Shown piece after piece: positions 44,833 to 54,177 of a DNA stretch of 64,000 bases. The position numbers and the translations under genes are program-made. This stretch comes from Pseudoalteromonas sp. H105 (lineage in GTDB: Bacteria > Pseudomonadota > Gammaproteobacteria > Enterobacterales > Alteromonadaceae): the NCBI RefSeq assembly GCF_001469215.1, contig NZ_LOFH01000015.1:1-64000 (forward strand), in the 5' to 3' direction. Every line of letters starts with the position of its first letter. Position 1 is the first letter of the stretch. The notes beneath the pieces were generated by a model, which made no database searches, was not told where the DNA came from, and saw only the letters and a program-made list of their open reading frames with translations.

Positions 44833-47058
44833 TTATTTAACTTCAAAATGACGGTTAAAGAAGTTTGTTATGGTTTGATGTAAATGTGTTTGTACATGTT
44901 TACCGCGTAAGCTGTGTTTTGAGCCTGGGTAAGTCATCATTTCAAACTGCTTTTTATTATCTTGCAGTTGTTTAAATAACTTGGTTGCGTGAGTAAACAA
45001 TACATTATCATCAGCCATGCCATGGTAAATCATCAATGGACCTTTTAAGCCATCTGCATAAGGGAATACAGCACTGCGTGTATAACCCTCAGCGTTCGTA
45101 GCTGGGTGCGATAAATAACGCTCAGTGTAATGCGTATCATACAAAGCCCAATCAGTTACTGGCGCGCCAGAAACACCGGCTTGAAAATAATCTCCGGCTT
45201 TAAACATGGTCATTAGTGCCATATAACCACCGTAGCTGTGGCCATATATGCCAATACGTTGCGGGTCTACATAATCAAGTGTTCGTAAGAATTCAACGCC
45301 TTTTATTTGGTCGGCAACTTCGATTTCACCTAGGTTTTTATATATAGCGTCTTCAAACTTTTTACCGCGATTATAAGAGCCTCGGTTATCAAGTTGGAAA
45401 ACAACATAGCCTTGTTGTGCCATATATTGAAAATAGAGGTTTTTGCTACGCCAGCTATTGGTTACTCGCTGGGCATGTGGGCCGCCATAAACGTTCACAA
45501 GCACAGGATGCTTTTTACCAGTATTAATGGTTGCAGGTTTGAATAAACGGTAGTGCATTACTTGACCGTCTTCTGCTGTTAGTGTGCCGTATTCAGGCTC
45601 AGCTAAATCCTGAAGGAAAGGAGTCAATGGGTGGCTGTCATCAAGCTTGTTTTGTTCAAGCCATGTAATAAATTCACCATTTACTTTGCGAAGTGCAGCT
45701 GAATTAGGTTGATTAACCGACGAGCTATTATCAATAAAGGTTTTGCTGTCTTTAGCCATAACCACTTTATGATAAGCACCTTGCTCGGTGATGCGTTTGA
45801 TATCGCCTTTTTTGAATAGTGGCGTACTGTATAAGTGGCTCTCTAACGGGGTATCTTTTCGGCCAGCAAAATACACAATGCCTTTTTTCTCATCAATACC
45901 TTTTAAGCTATCAACGACCCAGTCTCCGCGGGTTATTTGACGAACAAGTTTGCCATTAGTACGGTATAGGTAAAGGTGTTTAAAACCATCACGTTCAGAC
46001 GCCCATACAAAATGCTTTTTGTCTTTTAAGAACTGTAAGTCAAAATGTAAGTTGATCCACGTGTTGCTGGTTTCAGTTAGGGCAACGTTTTGCTTTTTAG
46101 TTTTAGCGTTATAAAAGCGCAGCTCTAACTTATGTTGTGAGCGATTTTGCCATTGGTAAGATAACGTGGTGTCGTCTTCTAGCCATTTTGCACGCGCAAT
46201 ATAGATATCTTGATTTTTGCCTAAATCAATCCAATCTGTCTTTTGGTCATTAATTTTAACAACACCCAGTTGAATTTTTACGTTGTTAGTGCCGGTAAAT
46301 GGGTAGCGTTGATTAAATAGCTTAACTTCATCGGCGTAAATTTCATTACGGATGGCTTCTTTTACGGGGCTTTCATCAATGCGTGTAAAAGCGATTTTTG
46401 ATTCATCACCAGACCACCAATAACCGGTCATACGGCCCATTTCTTCTTGCGCTACAAACTCAGCCATGCCATTTTTGATGACACCGCCGCCATCTTTACT
46501 TAACTGAATTTCTTTACCTGAGTTCAGGTTTAGCGCAAATAAGTTTTGCTCACGTATAAAAGAGACAAAATTCCCTTTTGGTGAGAAGCGAGCATCGGTT
46601 TCAAAGGCGTCGGTATCTGTTAATTTACGGCTTTTTGCGGATGCTAAATCGTAGTAATAAAGGTCGCCATTAAGTGGGAAAAGAAGCGCTTTACCATCTT
46701 TTGACCATTTGTATTCTAAAATACCTTTACCAAAAATACGCTGGCGCTCACGGCGCGCTTTTTCTTCATCAGATAGATTCTCTGGACCAGAAAATAATTG
46801 GGCAGAATCCACTAGTAGGCGGTTTTTGTTATCTTTTAGATTGTATTCCCATAAATCATAGCGGTTGTAATCATCTGTTTTACCTTGTAGGTAAGTGACA
46901 CGGCTACCATCAGGCGAAAATTTAAGTTGTACAGGTGCTTTTCCCGCTAAACTAGGGTCGTCAAAAATACGCTCTAGTGATAGAGGTTGTGCTTGCACGG
47001 TTAGGGTCGTTGCTACTAGGGGTAGAGCCCATGAGAGGTGTTTAATTTTTTTTAACAC
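44833..47058 (-). CDS. dipeptidyl peptidase IV (S9 serine peptidase)
   Basis: A 741-residue secreted or periplasmic peptidase. A signal peptide covers about the first 23 residues (WALPLVATTLTVQA). The beta-propeller domain runs to about 490 and contains VAQEEMGRMTGYWWS, the Glu pair that holds the substrate amino end. The alpha/beta hydrolase domain has the nucleophile in IGIYGHSYGGYMAL, the Asp in HGMADDNVLF and the His in YPGSKHSLRG. These define DPP-IV, which releases X-Pro dipeptides from protein fragments. It is monocistronic with its own terminator, and would supply dipeptides to the peptide-use genes nearby. Confidence 0.95.
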   Translation of the reverse strand: MLKKIKHLSWALPLVATTLTVQAQPLSLERIFDDPSLAGKAPVQLKFSPDGSRVTYLQGKTDDYNRYDLWEYNLKDNKNRLLVDSAQLFSGPENLSDEEKARRERQRIFGKGILEYKWSKDGKALLFPLNGDLYYYDLASAKSRKLTDTDAFETDARFSPKGNFVSFIREQNLFALNLNSGKEIQLSKDGGGVIKNGMAEFVAQEEMGRMTGYWWSGDESKIAFTRIDESPVKEAIRNEIYADEVKLFNQRYPFTGTNNVKIQLGVVKINDQKTDWIDLGKNQDIYIARAKWLEDDTTLSYQWQNRSQHKLELRFYNAKTKKQNVALTETSNTWINLHFDLQFLKDKKHFVWASERDGFKHLYLYRTNGKLVRQITRGDWVVDSLKGIDEKKGIVYFAGRKDTPLESHLYSTPLFKKGDIKRITEQGAYHKVVMAKDSKTFIDNSSSVNQPNSAALRKVNGEFITWLEQNKLDDSHPLTPFLQDLAEPEYGTLTAEDGQVMHYRLFKPATINTGKKHPVLVNVYGGPHAQRVTNSWRSKNLYFQYMAQQGYVVFQLDNRGSYNRGKKFEDAIYKNLGEIEVADQIKGVEFLRTLDYVDPQRIGIYGHSYGGYMALMTMFKAGDYFQAGVSGAPVTDWALYDTHYTERYLSHPATNAEGYTRSAVFPYADGLKGPLMIYHGMADDNVLFTHATKLFKQLQDNKKQFEMMTYPGSKHSLRGKHVQTHLHQTITNFFNRHFEVK

Positions 47059-47171
47059 GTAATTACCTTCGCTCGAATAAAAACTGTCATGATGTTAAAG
47101 CCAAGCGTGGGCAACTGCAACTAAATGCTTTAAAGTGACAAAATAGTCGTTAACTGAAGAGGATTAAAAGA

Positions 47172-47579
47172 ATGGCAGCTGAATTTGTATTAGCCCCTGA
47201 GCTTGCCCGTGATTGCATTGACGTGGCTGACTGGCCACTTTGTAAAGTGTTATTAATGAATGATAGCCAATATCCATGGTTTATTTTAGTGCCTCGAAAA
47301 GCAGGCCTAAAAGAAAGTATAGATTTAACAGAATCAGAACAGGTGCTATTAATGCAAGAGTCTGCCAAGTTAAGCCACCTGCTACGAGCGGTGTTTTCGC
47401 CTGACAAATTGAATGTGGCTGCTTTAGGTAATATGGTGCCGCAATTGCATATTCATCATATTGTGCGGTTTAAAAACGATGTCGCTTGGCCTGCACCTGT
47501 GTGGGGAAAGCATTCTGCGGTTCCTTATGAAGATGCACAACTTGAAAAGCTCAAAAGTATTTTCACGAAAGAGCAGTAA
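47172..47579 (+). CDS. HIT-family nucleotide-binding protein
   Basis: A 135-residue protein of the histidine-triad superfamily. The key stretch is NMVPQLHIHHIVRF, with His93, His95 and His96. The triad is thus H-x-H-H instead of H-x-H-x-H, a form I recall in a proteobacterial HIT subgroup, though I cannot check it. These proteins hydrolyse or transfer nucleoside monophosphates from AMP-linked substrates. AGAGGA precedes ATG 47172. It is divergent from the DPP-IV gene and 67 bases ahead of the DUF442 gene. Confidence 0.85.
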   Translation: MAAEFVLAPELARDCIDVADWPLCKVLLMNDSQYPWFILVPRKAGLKESIDLTESEQVLLMQESAKLSHLLRAVFSPDKLNVAALGNMVPQLHIHHIVRFKNDVAWPAPVWGKHSAVPYEDAQLEKLKSIFTKEQ

Positions 47580-47646
47580 TTGCTTCAGTAATAGATAGCA
47601 TCACCCCTGATGCAGGATGATTTATATTGATAGTAAAGGAAATAAA

Positions 47647-48204
47647 ATGACACTCACATCGCATTATTTTTGTGTTTTTTTAGTTTTATCATCTCTTAGC
47701 TTGTCTACACTGGCTAAGCAAAGCCTGCCAGCTGAGACATCGCAGGTAAGCGATAATATAGCTAAAATTGAGCGTGCAAAAATACTCAACTTTGTGAGCC
47801 ATGACGGGCACGTTTATTCAGCAGGTCAACCGTCGAAAGAAGCGCTAAAAATGCTGGCTGAGAGTGGCATCAAACATATTATTAATTTGCGCTCTCCTGA
47901 TGAGCAAACATGGGATGAAAACGACTTAGTTAATGGTTTAGGTATGACCTACCATGCAATGCCGATTGCAAATGCAGATGAGGTAAATAGCGAAAATGCA
48001 GCCAAATTATCAGACCTCTTAAATAGGCTTAAAGGGGAAGGAGTGCTGGTGCATTGTGCAAGCAGTAACCGAGTCGGTGCGTTAATAGCCATTTCTGCCC
48101 ACCTAAAAGGTCTAAAGACGGAGGCTGCAATTGATGAAGGTAAACGTTGGGGGTTAAAAAGCTTAGAGCCAGTTGCCCTGAGCGTTATTAACAATCAAAA
48201 TTAA
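47647..48204 (+). CDS. secreted DUF442/tyrosine-phosphatase-like protein
   Basis: A 185-residue protein. ATG 47647 has AAAGGAAA upstream; the longer frame adds ten residues. A signal peptide (about 1-24, VFLVLSSLSLSTLA) suggests export to the periplasm. The rest matches the DUF442/beta-lactamase-hydrolase-like family: VYSAGQPSKEALKMLAESGIKHIINLRSP and the P-loop VHCASSNRVGAL. The loop is Cys-x4-Arg, as in this family, with Ser where Gly is common (CASGN). Function may be phosphatase or sulphur transfer; none is proven. Confidence 0.82.
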   Translation: MTLTSHYFCVFLVLSSLSLSTLAKQSLPAETSQVSDNIAKIERAKILNFVSHDGHVYSAGQPSKEALKMLAESGIKHIINLRSPDEQTWDENDLVNGLGMTYHAMPIANADEVNSENAAKLSDLLNRLKGEGVLVHCASSNRVGALIAISAHLKGLKTEAAIDEGKRWGLKSLEPVALSVINNQN

Positions 48205-48207
48205 AAA

Positions 48208-48240
48208 GAATGAGCGGCATTGAGCTCGCTCATTCACTTT
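48208..48240. terminator. hairpin between convergent genes
   Basis: GAATGAGCG (48208-48216) and CGCTCATTC (48227-48235) form a 9-base stem with a 10-base loop. TTT follows on the plus strand and AAAAA precedes it, so it can act in both directions. Confidence 0.75.
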
Positions 48241-48248
48241 TTATTTCA

Positions 48249-49940
48249 TTAAAGTCCTAAAACATCTTTGCCCTGTTTAAAGGTTACATCTACAGGGATA
48301 TTGGCTTGGCTTAGTTTTTCTAAGTCTTTAGCAAGTTCGGATTTTATGTCACCATGGGTGGCAATAAGTTGATCGACTTTTTGGTAATCGCCATCACCTT
48401 GCAAAGTTAAAATAAGCTCAGATAGTTTGGCCATTGCATCACCCATTTTTTCCATATTTACACGGTATAGGCCTTGCTCGTTTTTAGAGAAAGCGCCTTC
48501 TTGGGCAAAAAAGTTAAAACGGATCATGTTTGCTTTGCCGTGTGCACTTGAAGCACCAAAGCGAACGGAACGGAAAATACCCGCCATAAACGTGGTGTAG
48601 TAATCTTCCAGAGTACCTTGTGTAATTTCACCTTTTTTCAATAATTGCTCAACCATGTATAGGCCAAGGATATCTGCTTTACCTTCTTCAAGCGCGCTGG
48701 CGTGTTCTTGTAAAGACTGACGAACGGTGCCTTTACCCGTGATTGTATTTTTGATACCTAAGCCATGCGCAACTTCATGGAACATGGTATTTGCGAAGAA
48801 AGCATCAAAGGTAATATGTTTACGTTGCTCAGGTACAATCAGCTGCTCAGCAATAGGCACTAAAATTTTATCAAATTTAGCGCGCATCGCATTTTTAAGT
48901 TGCAGACGACGCGTGCCTTTTTCTAGTTGGACTTGTTCATCGTTCGGCAAGTTTATGGCAATTGTTTTACTACCTGCGTTCGAGTGCCCTGCATAATACA
49001 CAACATCGTAGGCATTTAAATCGGCATCAGATCCTGGTACTTCTTGCTTATATTTGGCATCAACAGGTAGATCTTTTTGTAACTCAGGTAAGAAAGCTGC
49101 AAATTTAGCGAGTCGTTCACTCCATGCTAAGTCTTTAACTAATACATAGGACTCAAATGCAGCGCGCGAACCAAGTAATTGGTCTTCGTATGTTTCAATC
49201 GGTCCAATAACGACATCGACAGGGTTGTTTTTCATATCCATCCAAGCAAAATCAGATGGCTGATAATCATCATTTAGGAGAGCCTCTGCACGCAGGTTTA
49301 AGTAGTTTGCGAACTCTTTATCGTCTGCAAGCTGACTTGCTTCACGCAAAAGCACGGCAGCTTTCTCAAGGGCTTGTGCATACTCAATTGAGTACGAAAC
49401 ACTATAAAGTTTACCTGTTTCATCACGCTTTACGATTGAATATAGGCCGTTTTTATCTTCAATGTCTGCATTATTCAATTCTTCTTTTGTTATATCAGCA
49501 GGGTAGAACTGTGCACCGAGTGCTTTTTCTTCATAACCCGATAAAAATACTTGGTCGCCATTTAAACGATCCCACGGGCCGTAGTTGATATCTGCAAATT
49601 TTTGAACTTTGGGATCGTTGATTTTCGCTAAGAAGCTAGCCTTGTCTTCACCAAATGCTTGACGCCAGAATAAGTCATCCATGATTTTTGATGCATCAAT
49701 TAATGTTGCGATCATGGCTTTTTGATTATCACTTAAATGTGAAAGGTCTGTGGTTAAGCTAAAGTCAGTATAAATATCTAAGCGATCTGTATCGGCATTA
49801 ATGAGCTGCAGCGAGACCGTTTTTTGAGTTTTATTTTGAGCTTGTGTGGCTGAATTTGTGGTTGAAGCTTGTTCGGAGCATGCACTAAGAAAAGCCGCAC
49901 CGCATAAAACGAGTGCTTTGCTAATTTGGTTAAGAGTCAT
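48249..49940 (-). CDS. M49-like (dipeptidyl peptidase III family) metallopeptidase lipoprotein
   Basis: A 563-residue protein. ATG 49940 gives a lipoprotein signal with ALVLCGAAFLSAC; the frame extends five codons to a TTG. The zinc site is TMFHEVAHGLG (HExxH) followed about 30 residues later by ALEEGKADILGLYMVEQLL, whose Glu would be the third ligand. Known M49 enzymes have HExxxH, so this HExxH member belongs to the bacterial 'Zn-dependent hydrolase' side of the family. It probably cuts small peptides in the periplasm. Together with DPP-IV and the M17 enzyme it forms a peptide-degrading neighbourhood. Confidence 0.85.
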   Translation of the reverse strand: MTLNQISKALVLCGAAFLSACSEQASTTNSATQAQNKTQKTVSLQLINADTDRLDIYTDFSLTTDLSHLSDNQKAMIATLIDASKIMDDLFWRQAFGEDKASFLAKINDPKVQKFADINYGPWDRLNGDQVFLSGYEEKALGAQFYPADITKEELNNADIEDKNGLYSIVKRDETGKLYSVSYSIEYAQALEKAAVLLREASQLADDKEFANYLNLRAEALLNDDYQPSDFAWMDMKNNPVDVVIGPIETYEDQLLGSRAAFESYVLVKDLAWSERLAKFAAFLPELQKDLPVDAKYKQEVPGSDADLNAYDVVYYAGHSNAGSKTIAINLPNDEQVQLEKGTRRLQLKNAMRAKFDKILVPIAEQLIVPEQRKHITFDAFFANTMFHEVAHGLGIKNTITGKGTVRQSLQEHASALEEGKADILGLYMVEQLLKKGEITQGTLEDYYTTFMAGIFRSVRFGASSAHGKANMIRFNFFAQEGAFSKNEQGLYRVNMEKMGDAMAKLSELILTLQGDGDYQKVDQLIATHGDIKSELAKDLEKLSQANIPVDVTFKQGKDVLGL

Positions 49941-50216
49941 TTTATAGCCTGTCAAAAAGTAAATTAATAACCAGTTACTCCATGTTACTGGCTTCGCTTG
50001 TGTAACGCATTAAAGCAAACCTAACGCGCAAATAGCAAGTTTACTGTATTTTAATAAATAGACTGGATGAAGTGGGTCTCTTTATTAAAATAAAGCGAGA
50101 TAATTTGAGTAATTTCCTTAACTTTAGCGAGAACTTAGACAATACTGTGGGTATAACAAATAAAAGTTAAATAGTTTGGCTTTTTAAGCAAGCTAATAAA
50201 AAAGGATGGCACATCT

Positions 50217-51056
50217 ATGTCAACAGAAAACGCACTACTAACCATTTTGGTTGACCGAATTAATAATGACACATTAGTGTTACCTACATTACCTGAAATT
50301 GCTATTCGCGTTCGCCAAGCAGCGGATGACCCTGACGTAAACTTAATGCAAATGGCTGATGTTATTTCACATGATCCCGCATTAGCAGCGCGTATGATTA
50401 AAGTCGCAAACAGTGCATTTATGGGGCGCACTGTTAAAGTATCCAATTTAAATCAAGCAGTAACACGTATCGGCCTCAGACAGATTAAAAATATCGCAAC
50501 CGCCATGGCGATGGAGCAACTCTTTGTTTCTCATAATGAGCTCATTAAAGGTTATATGGACAAGGCATGGCAAAAAACGCTGAAGGTAGCGTGCCATTCA
50601 ATTACATTGATGGAGTTCTTTTTAAAAGAGAATAAACAAACTTCATTAAACCGAGACACAATTACGTTAGCTGCTCTTGTTTATAATATTGGGGTATTAC
50701 CAATTTTAACCGAAGCAGAACGTCATCCTGAAGTTTTCGCAAACCCAAGCTTTTTAGCTCATGCAATTCAAAAGTTAAGTGGCAAAGTGGGTGGCGCTAT
50801 TATGCGTGCATGGGAGTTTACGGATGAATTCGTTGAAGTAGCTGAGAGTTGGGCAAATCCAAATTATCGCCCTGAGCATATCTGTTATGTTGATTTCATT
50901 CGCATTGGTGCGATTATGGAAGGCATTCTTCAAGTTTCTGATAAATCGGCTGCGTTACAAATGTATGTAGACAAAGGCACGATTTCATCTTTAGATGTGT
51001 TTGCAACGGATGAATACAACGACATGTTAGATGATGTGAAATCTGTTTTTAGTTAA
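50217..51056 (+). CDS. HDOD-domain signalling protein
   Basis: A 279-residue protein made mostly of one HDOD domain (about 15-215): LPTLPEIAIRVRQAADDPDVNLMQMADVISHDPALAARMIKVANSAFMG is the classic opening. HDOD proteins lack the metal site of true HD phosphohydrolases and act as scaffolds in signalling, often downstream of kinases, receivers or c-di-GMP proteins. Function here is unknown. The gene faces rdgC across a bidirectional terminator; a sensor kinase and receiver protein lie close by but not in the same operon. Confidence 0.92.
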   Translation: MSTENALLTILVDRINNDTLVLPTLPEIAIRVRQAADDPDVNLMQMADVISHDPALAARMIKVANSAFMGRTVKVSNLNQAVTRIGLRQIKNIATAMAMEQLFVSHNELIKGYMDKAWQKTLKVACHSITLMEFFLKENKQTSLNRDTITLAALVYNIGVLPILTEAERHPEVFANPSFLAHAIQKLSGKVGGAIMRAWEFTDEFVEVAESWANPNYRPEHICYVDFIRIGAIMEGILQVSDKSAALQMYVDKGTISSLDVFATDEYNDMLDDVKSVFS

Positions 51057-51073
51057 CGTTTTACCTAGATTGA

Positions 51074-51100
51074 TAAGCGCCATTTAGGCGCTTATTTTTT
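51074..51100. terminator. bidirectional terminator
   Basis: TAAGCGCC (51074-51081) and GGCGCTTA (51087-51094) form an 8-base stem with a 5-base loop, followed by six T. It lies between the convergent HDOD and rdgC genes. Confidence 0.88.
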
Positions 51101-51103
51101 GGA

Positions 51104-52015
51104 TTACGCTAAATCGTCAGCATCACCTAAACCCGATGTTAGCTCCTCTAGCATTTGCTTTATTTCTTCAGAAGCTAAAATAAAATCTGCATCAAGCTTA
51201 ACCATCATGTCTTCTTTAGGAATATCAGCATTTTCTTCTTTGAGCGTATCAGAGTAGCTTAATCGTTTAATTGACCCGTCGTTTTGTAACATAAACTTTA
51301 GACGTTCTTGCCAATCAAGCGCTAGCTTAGTTACACGTTTACCACTTTCAAGGTGGGACTTAACTTCGTCACAGGCTAAATCATGCCCTTTCAATTTAAC
51401 TTGCGCGCCGCTGTCATCCGCTTCTTCAAGCTCGGCATCTGAACCGATTGCAAAACCCTCAGGAGTGCTAAAGTTAGTTAACCAATCTGTTAGAAATACA
51501 TCCAGATCGTAGTTAGCAAAGGCTGGCACTACAGGTAAAGTGCCAAGTGACTTGCGAAGCAGAGCTAATAGTTCTTCAGCTTTATTGAAACTACCACTAT
51601 TAACGACTACCCAACCATTTTCTTGGTCGATAAATGCAAATTGTAAACTCGATTTTTTAAATGCTTGTGGTAATAAGGTATGCAGAATGTTTTCTTTAAG
51701 TTCGTCTTTTTCTTTTTTCTTTACTGGGCGGTTTTCTTCTGCTTCGATTTGCTCAATTTTCTCAGCAACCATTTCATTCACAACGGCGGCAGGTAAAACT
51801 TTTTCTTCACGTTTTGCACACACTAAGATACTTTTCTGTGAGAAGTGTGAAAGTGATTCACCGTGTTTCCCAAAGGCTTTAGTCCAGCCAAAAGTGCTTA
51901 AATCTTGGCTGCCGCATGGACGAAATACATCCTGTTCAAGGGCGTTATCAAAGTCTTCTTGAGTGTAAGAAACATCTTGCTTAAAGCGGTAACAAATAAG
52001 GTTACTAAACCACAT
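51104..52015 (-). CDS. rdgC: recombination-associated protein RdgC
   Basis: A 303-residue protein, the same length as E. coli RdgC when started at ATG 52015. The start MWFSNLICYRF, then FRPCGSQDLSTFGWTKAFG and the middle EKIEQIEAEENRPVKKKEKDELKE are typical. RdgC forms a ring around double-stranded DNA and limits RecA access. The frame opens earlier at TTG 52048, but that would add 11 residues not usual in the family. No clear Shine-Dalgarno sequence precedes ATG 52015 (CCCCT), which is odd and may mean low translation. Confidence 0.94.
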   Translation of the reverse strand: MWFSNLICYRFKQDVSYTQEDFDNALEQDVFRPCGSQDLSTFGWTKAFGKHGESLSHFSQKSILVCAKREEKVLPAAVVNEMVAEKIEQIEAEENRPVKKKEKDELKENILHTLLPQAFKKSSLQFAFIDQENGWVVVNSGSFNKAEELLALLRKSLGTLPVVPAFANYDLDVFLTDWLTNFSTPEGFAIGSDAELEEADDSGAQVKLKGHDLACDEVKSHLESGKRVTKLALDWQERLKFMLQNDGSIKRLSYSDTLKEENADIPKEDMMVKLDADFILASEEIKQMLEELTSGLGDADDLA

Positions 52016-52161
52016 AGGGGAATTGATCCATTTGGTAAATTTGCTCAATCATAGCAATAAAAAGAAGATGCTGAAATGACTGATTTAGTAAAGCTAAGCA
52101 CAGTAGTAAAGGTTAATGCTTAGTAATTATACTCAGCATTAACCTGTGCGCAAAAACGGGG

Positions 52162-53925
52162 TTAATTATTAAAGATAGACAGTGGTTTAGGCATGTCTTT
52201 AGGGAAACTGATATGGTAATGAAGACCATTGCCCGGCGAGCTCGATACGTCTATATCCCCACTGAGTGTCTGCTTAACTAAATTAAATGTAATGTGTGTG
52301 CCTAACCCACTGCCACCTTGATCGCGTTTTGTGGTAAAAAATGGGTCAAAAAGCTTTTCAAGCTGTTGCTCACTTACGCCATTGCCATTGTCTTTAAAAT
52401 CAATAACAACATGATTATCATCATCTTTTATTATGATATCAATGATGCCATTTTCTATTCCATCAAAACCATGGATCAATGAATTCATAATTAAATTAGT
52501 AAAAATTTGACTGATAGCACCAGCAGGTAAGTTCAGAGTGAGCTCTTCAGGGCAATCTAAATTGATGTGATGGCTGGTATTTTTGATTTTAGGGTGTAAT
52601 GAGCGAATTACTTCACCCAGGTATTCTTTGAAGTTAATTGTTCGTACTGCTTCACTTGCTTGGTCGACAGCGATTTGTTTAAAGCTGGCAACAAGTTCAG
52701 ATGCTCTATCTAAGTTACTTGTTAATAAGCTTGTGCTTTGTTTTGCGTCATTAATAAACTCCTCAAGTGCTTTTGGTGAGAGTGTTTTATCTTTATAGGC
52801 TGCTTCAATTTGTACTAGCCGTTCCTGTAAAAATGACGTTGCTGTCACACCTATACCTACAGGTGTGTTGATGTCGTGGGTAATACCCGCCACTAAACCA
52901 CCCAGTGCAGCCATTTTTTCTGAGCCAACTAGGCGTTCTTGCGCAATATTTAACTCATCAACATAGCGCTGTAGCTGAGTTTGCTTAGTAAGCAGCTCTT
53001 GCTCAGTATGACGACGTAAATCAACTTCTTCAGTCAATGTTAGCTTTTGTTTTTCTAGTTCATATTTTTGCTGCTGTAAGTCCATCATCGCTTGGCTTAA
53101 ATTAGAGGTTTTTCGTGCGACTTCTTGCTCCAGTTGCAGGTTTTGTTGGTCGAGCTTTTCATTACTTATAATGAGTTCTTTTTGAGTGTGCTCAAGCTCT
53201 TTGCGGTATTGCACCACTTTGTCTATTAATGTGTTAAAAGACTGCTCCATAACTTTTAATTCATTATGTTCAGTTGTTTCAATGTTGATGTGTTGGCCTT
53301 CAATCTCGTTTAATTCTAAATCTTCTATTTGTTCTGTTAATTGAGCCAGGGGATCAGTTAAAAGCTTCCTAAAGGCCATTAAGAACAAAATGATCAAAAA
53401 CGTAGTTTTGATCATGGCATTACCAATTAAGAAATAAATTGAGATCATAATGCGGCTAAAAACTACTTCTCTACTTGAGAAAAGGGTCACATCACCGACT
53501 TGAGTTGCACGTCCTGAAAATTCAAAAATTAAGGGGAATGTGTAGCCAAATAAACCAGAAGGTGTATCTTCAATAATCGCTTCTTCTTGAACGAGTTGTT
53601 GGCTGTATAGCTCTCTTATGTCTAATGAACGCCCAAGTTGTGAAATTATTTCGCCGCTGTCGTCGCGTACAATAATGCCCTCAATCATTGGGATCGCAAG
53701 CAGGCCTTCAGCAGTGGTGATGGTTTGTTTGGTATTTAGCTCCCAAATTGCCCGAGTTAAACTACGGCTAAACGTTTTTTGTAAGGTAGTTAGCTCGTTT
53801 CGAATGTAATCTTTTGTATTGATATATTCAGCAATTACTTGGCCGCAAGTGACGACGAATGTAAGTAAAAAGTAGACAGATAATACGCTGGTCAATAGCT
53901 TTTTTGAGAGACTTTTTTGTAGCAT
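52162..53925 (-). CDS. membrane sensor histidine kinase with long coiled coil
   Basis: A 587-residue kinase. ATG 53925 is taken (GGA seven bases upstream); the frame starts at a TTG 27 bases earlier. Membrane segments at about 12-35 and 162-190 enclose a periplasmic domain of about 130 residues. A linker region follows, then roughly 130 residues of Gln/Glu/Leu-rich coiled coil (about 230-355). The phospho-His is in LVAGITHDINTPVGIG. The ATPase part has LIMNSLIHGFD, DNGNGVSEQQ and GGSGLGTHI. There is no receiver of its own, and the divergent gene encodes a single receiver, its probable partner. Confidence 0.92.
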   Translation of the reverse strand: MLQKSLSKKLLTSVLSVYFLLTFVVTCGQVIAEYINTKDYIRNELTTLQKTFSRSLTRAIWELNTKQTITTAEGLLAIPMIEGIIVRDDSGEIISQLGRSLDIRELYSQQLVQEEAIIEDTPSGLFGYTFPLIFEFSGRATQVGDVTLFSSREVVFSRIMISIYFLIGNAMIKTTFLIILFLMAFRKLLTDPLAQLTEQIEDLELNEIEGQHINIETTEHNELKVMEQSFNTLIDKVVQYRKELEHTQKELIISNEKLDQQNLQLEQEVARKTSNLSQAMMDLQQQKYELEKQKLTLTEEVDLRRHTEQELLTKQTQLQRYVDELNIAQERLVGSEKMAALGGLVAGITHDINTPVGIGVTATSFLQERLVQIEAAYKDKTLSPKALEEFINDAKQSTSLLTSNLDRASELVASFKQIAVDQASEAVRTINFKEYLGEVIRSLHPKIKNTSHHINLDCPEELTLNLPAGAISQIFTNLIMNSLIHGFDGIENGIIDIIIKDDDNHVVIDFKDNGNGVSEQQLEKLFDPFFTTKRDQGGSGLGTHITFNLVKQTLSGDIDVSSSPGNGLHYHISFPKDMPKPLSIFNN

Positions 53926-54109
53926 GGATTGTCCATAGCTCCTTGGTGGCAATTGAATTACGTTTTGCTTTTACTAAAGTTAGCTAATAAACGTATAAAA
54001 ATAAATAAAAGAATTGTTTATTAAGCAACAAAGTAAGTAATTTTTCTTTTTTTAGCAAAAACTTAAGCTTATCTCATTTTATTATTTGTGGTATAAAATC
54101 TATGATCGC

Positions 54110-54135
54110 TTGATAAAACGCAATGGGTGTATAAT
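54110..54135 (+). promoter_or_regulatory. possible promoter of the response regulator gene
   Basis: A perfect -10 hexamer TATAAT (54130-54135) is preceded by TTGATA (54110-54115), but the spacing of 14 bases is short. Transcription would begin about 35 bases before the start codon. Confidence 0.4.
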
Positions 54136-54177
54136 CCACTTATTAACTTTTTTATTCCTAATCGAGTAGTTAAAGGT

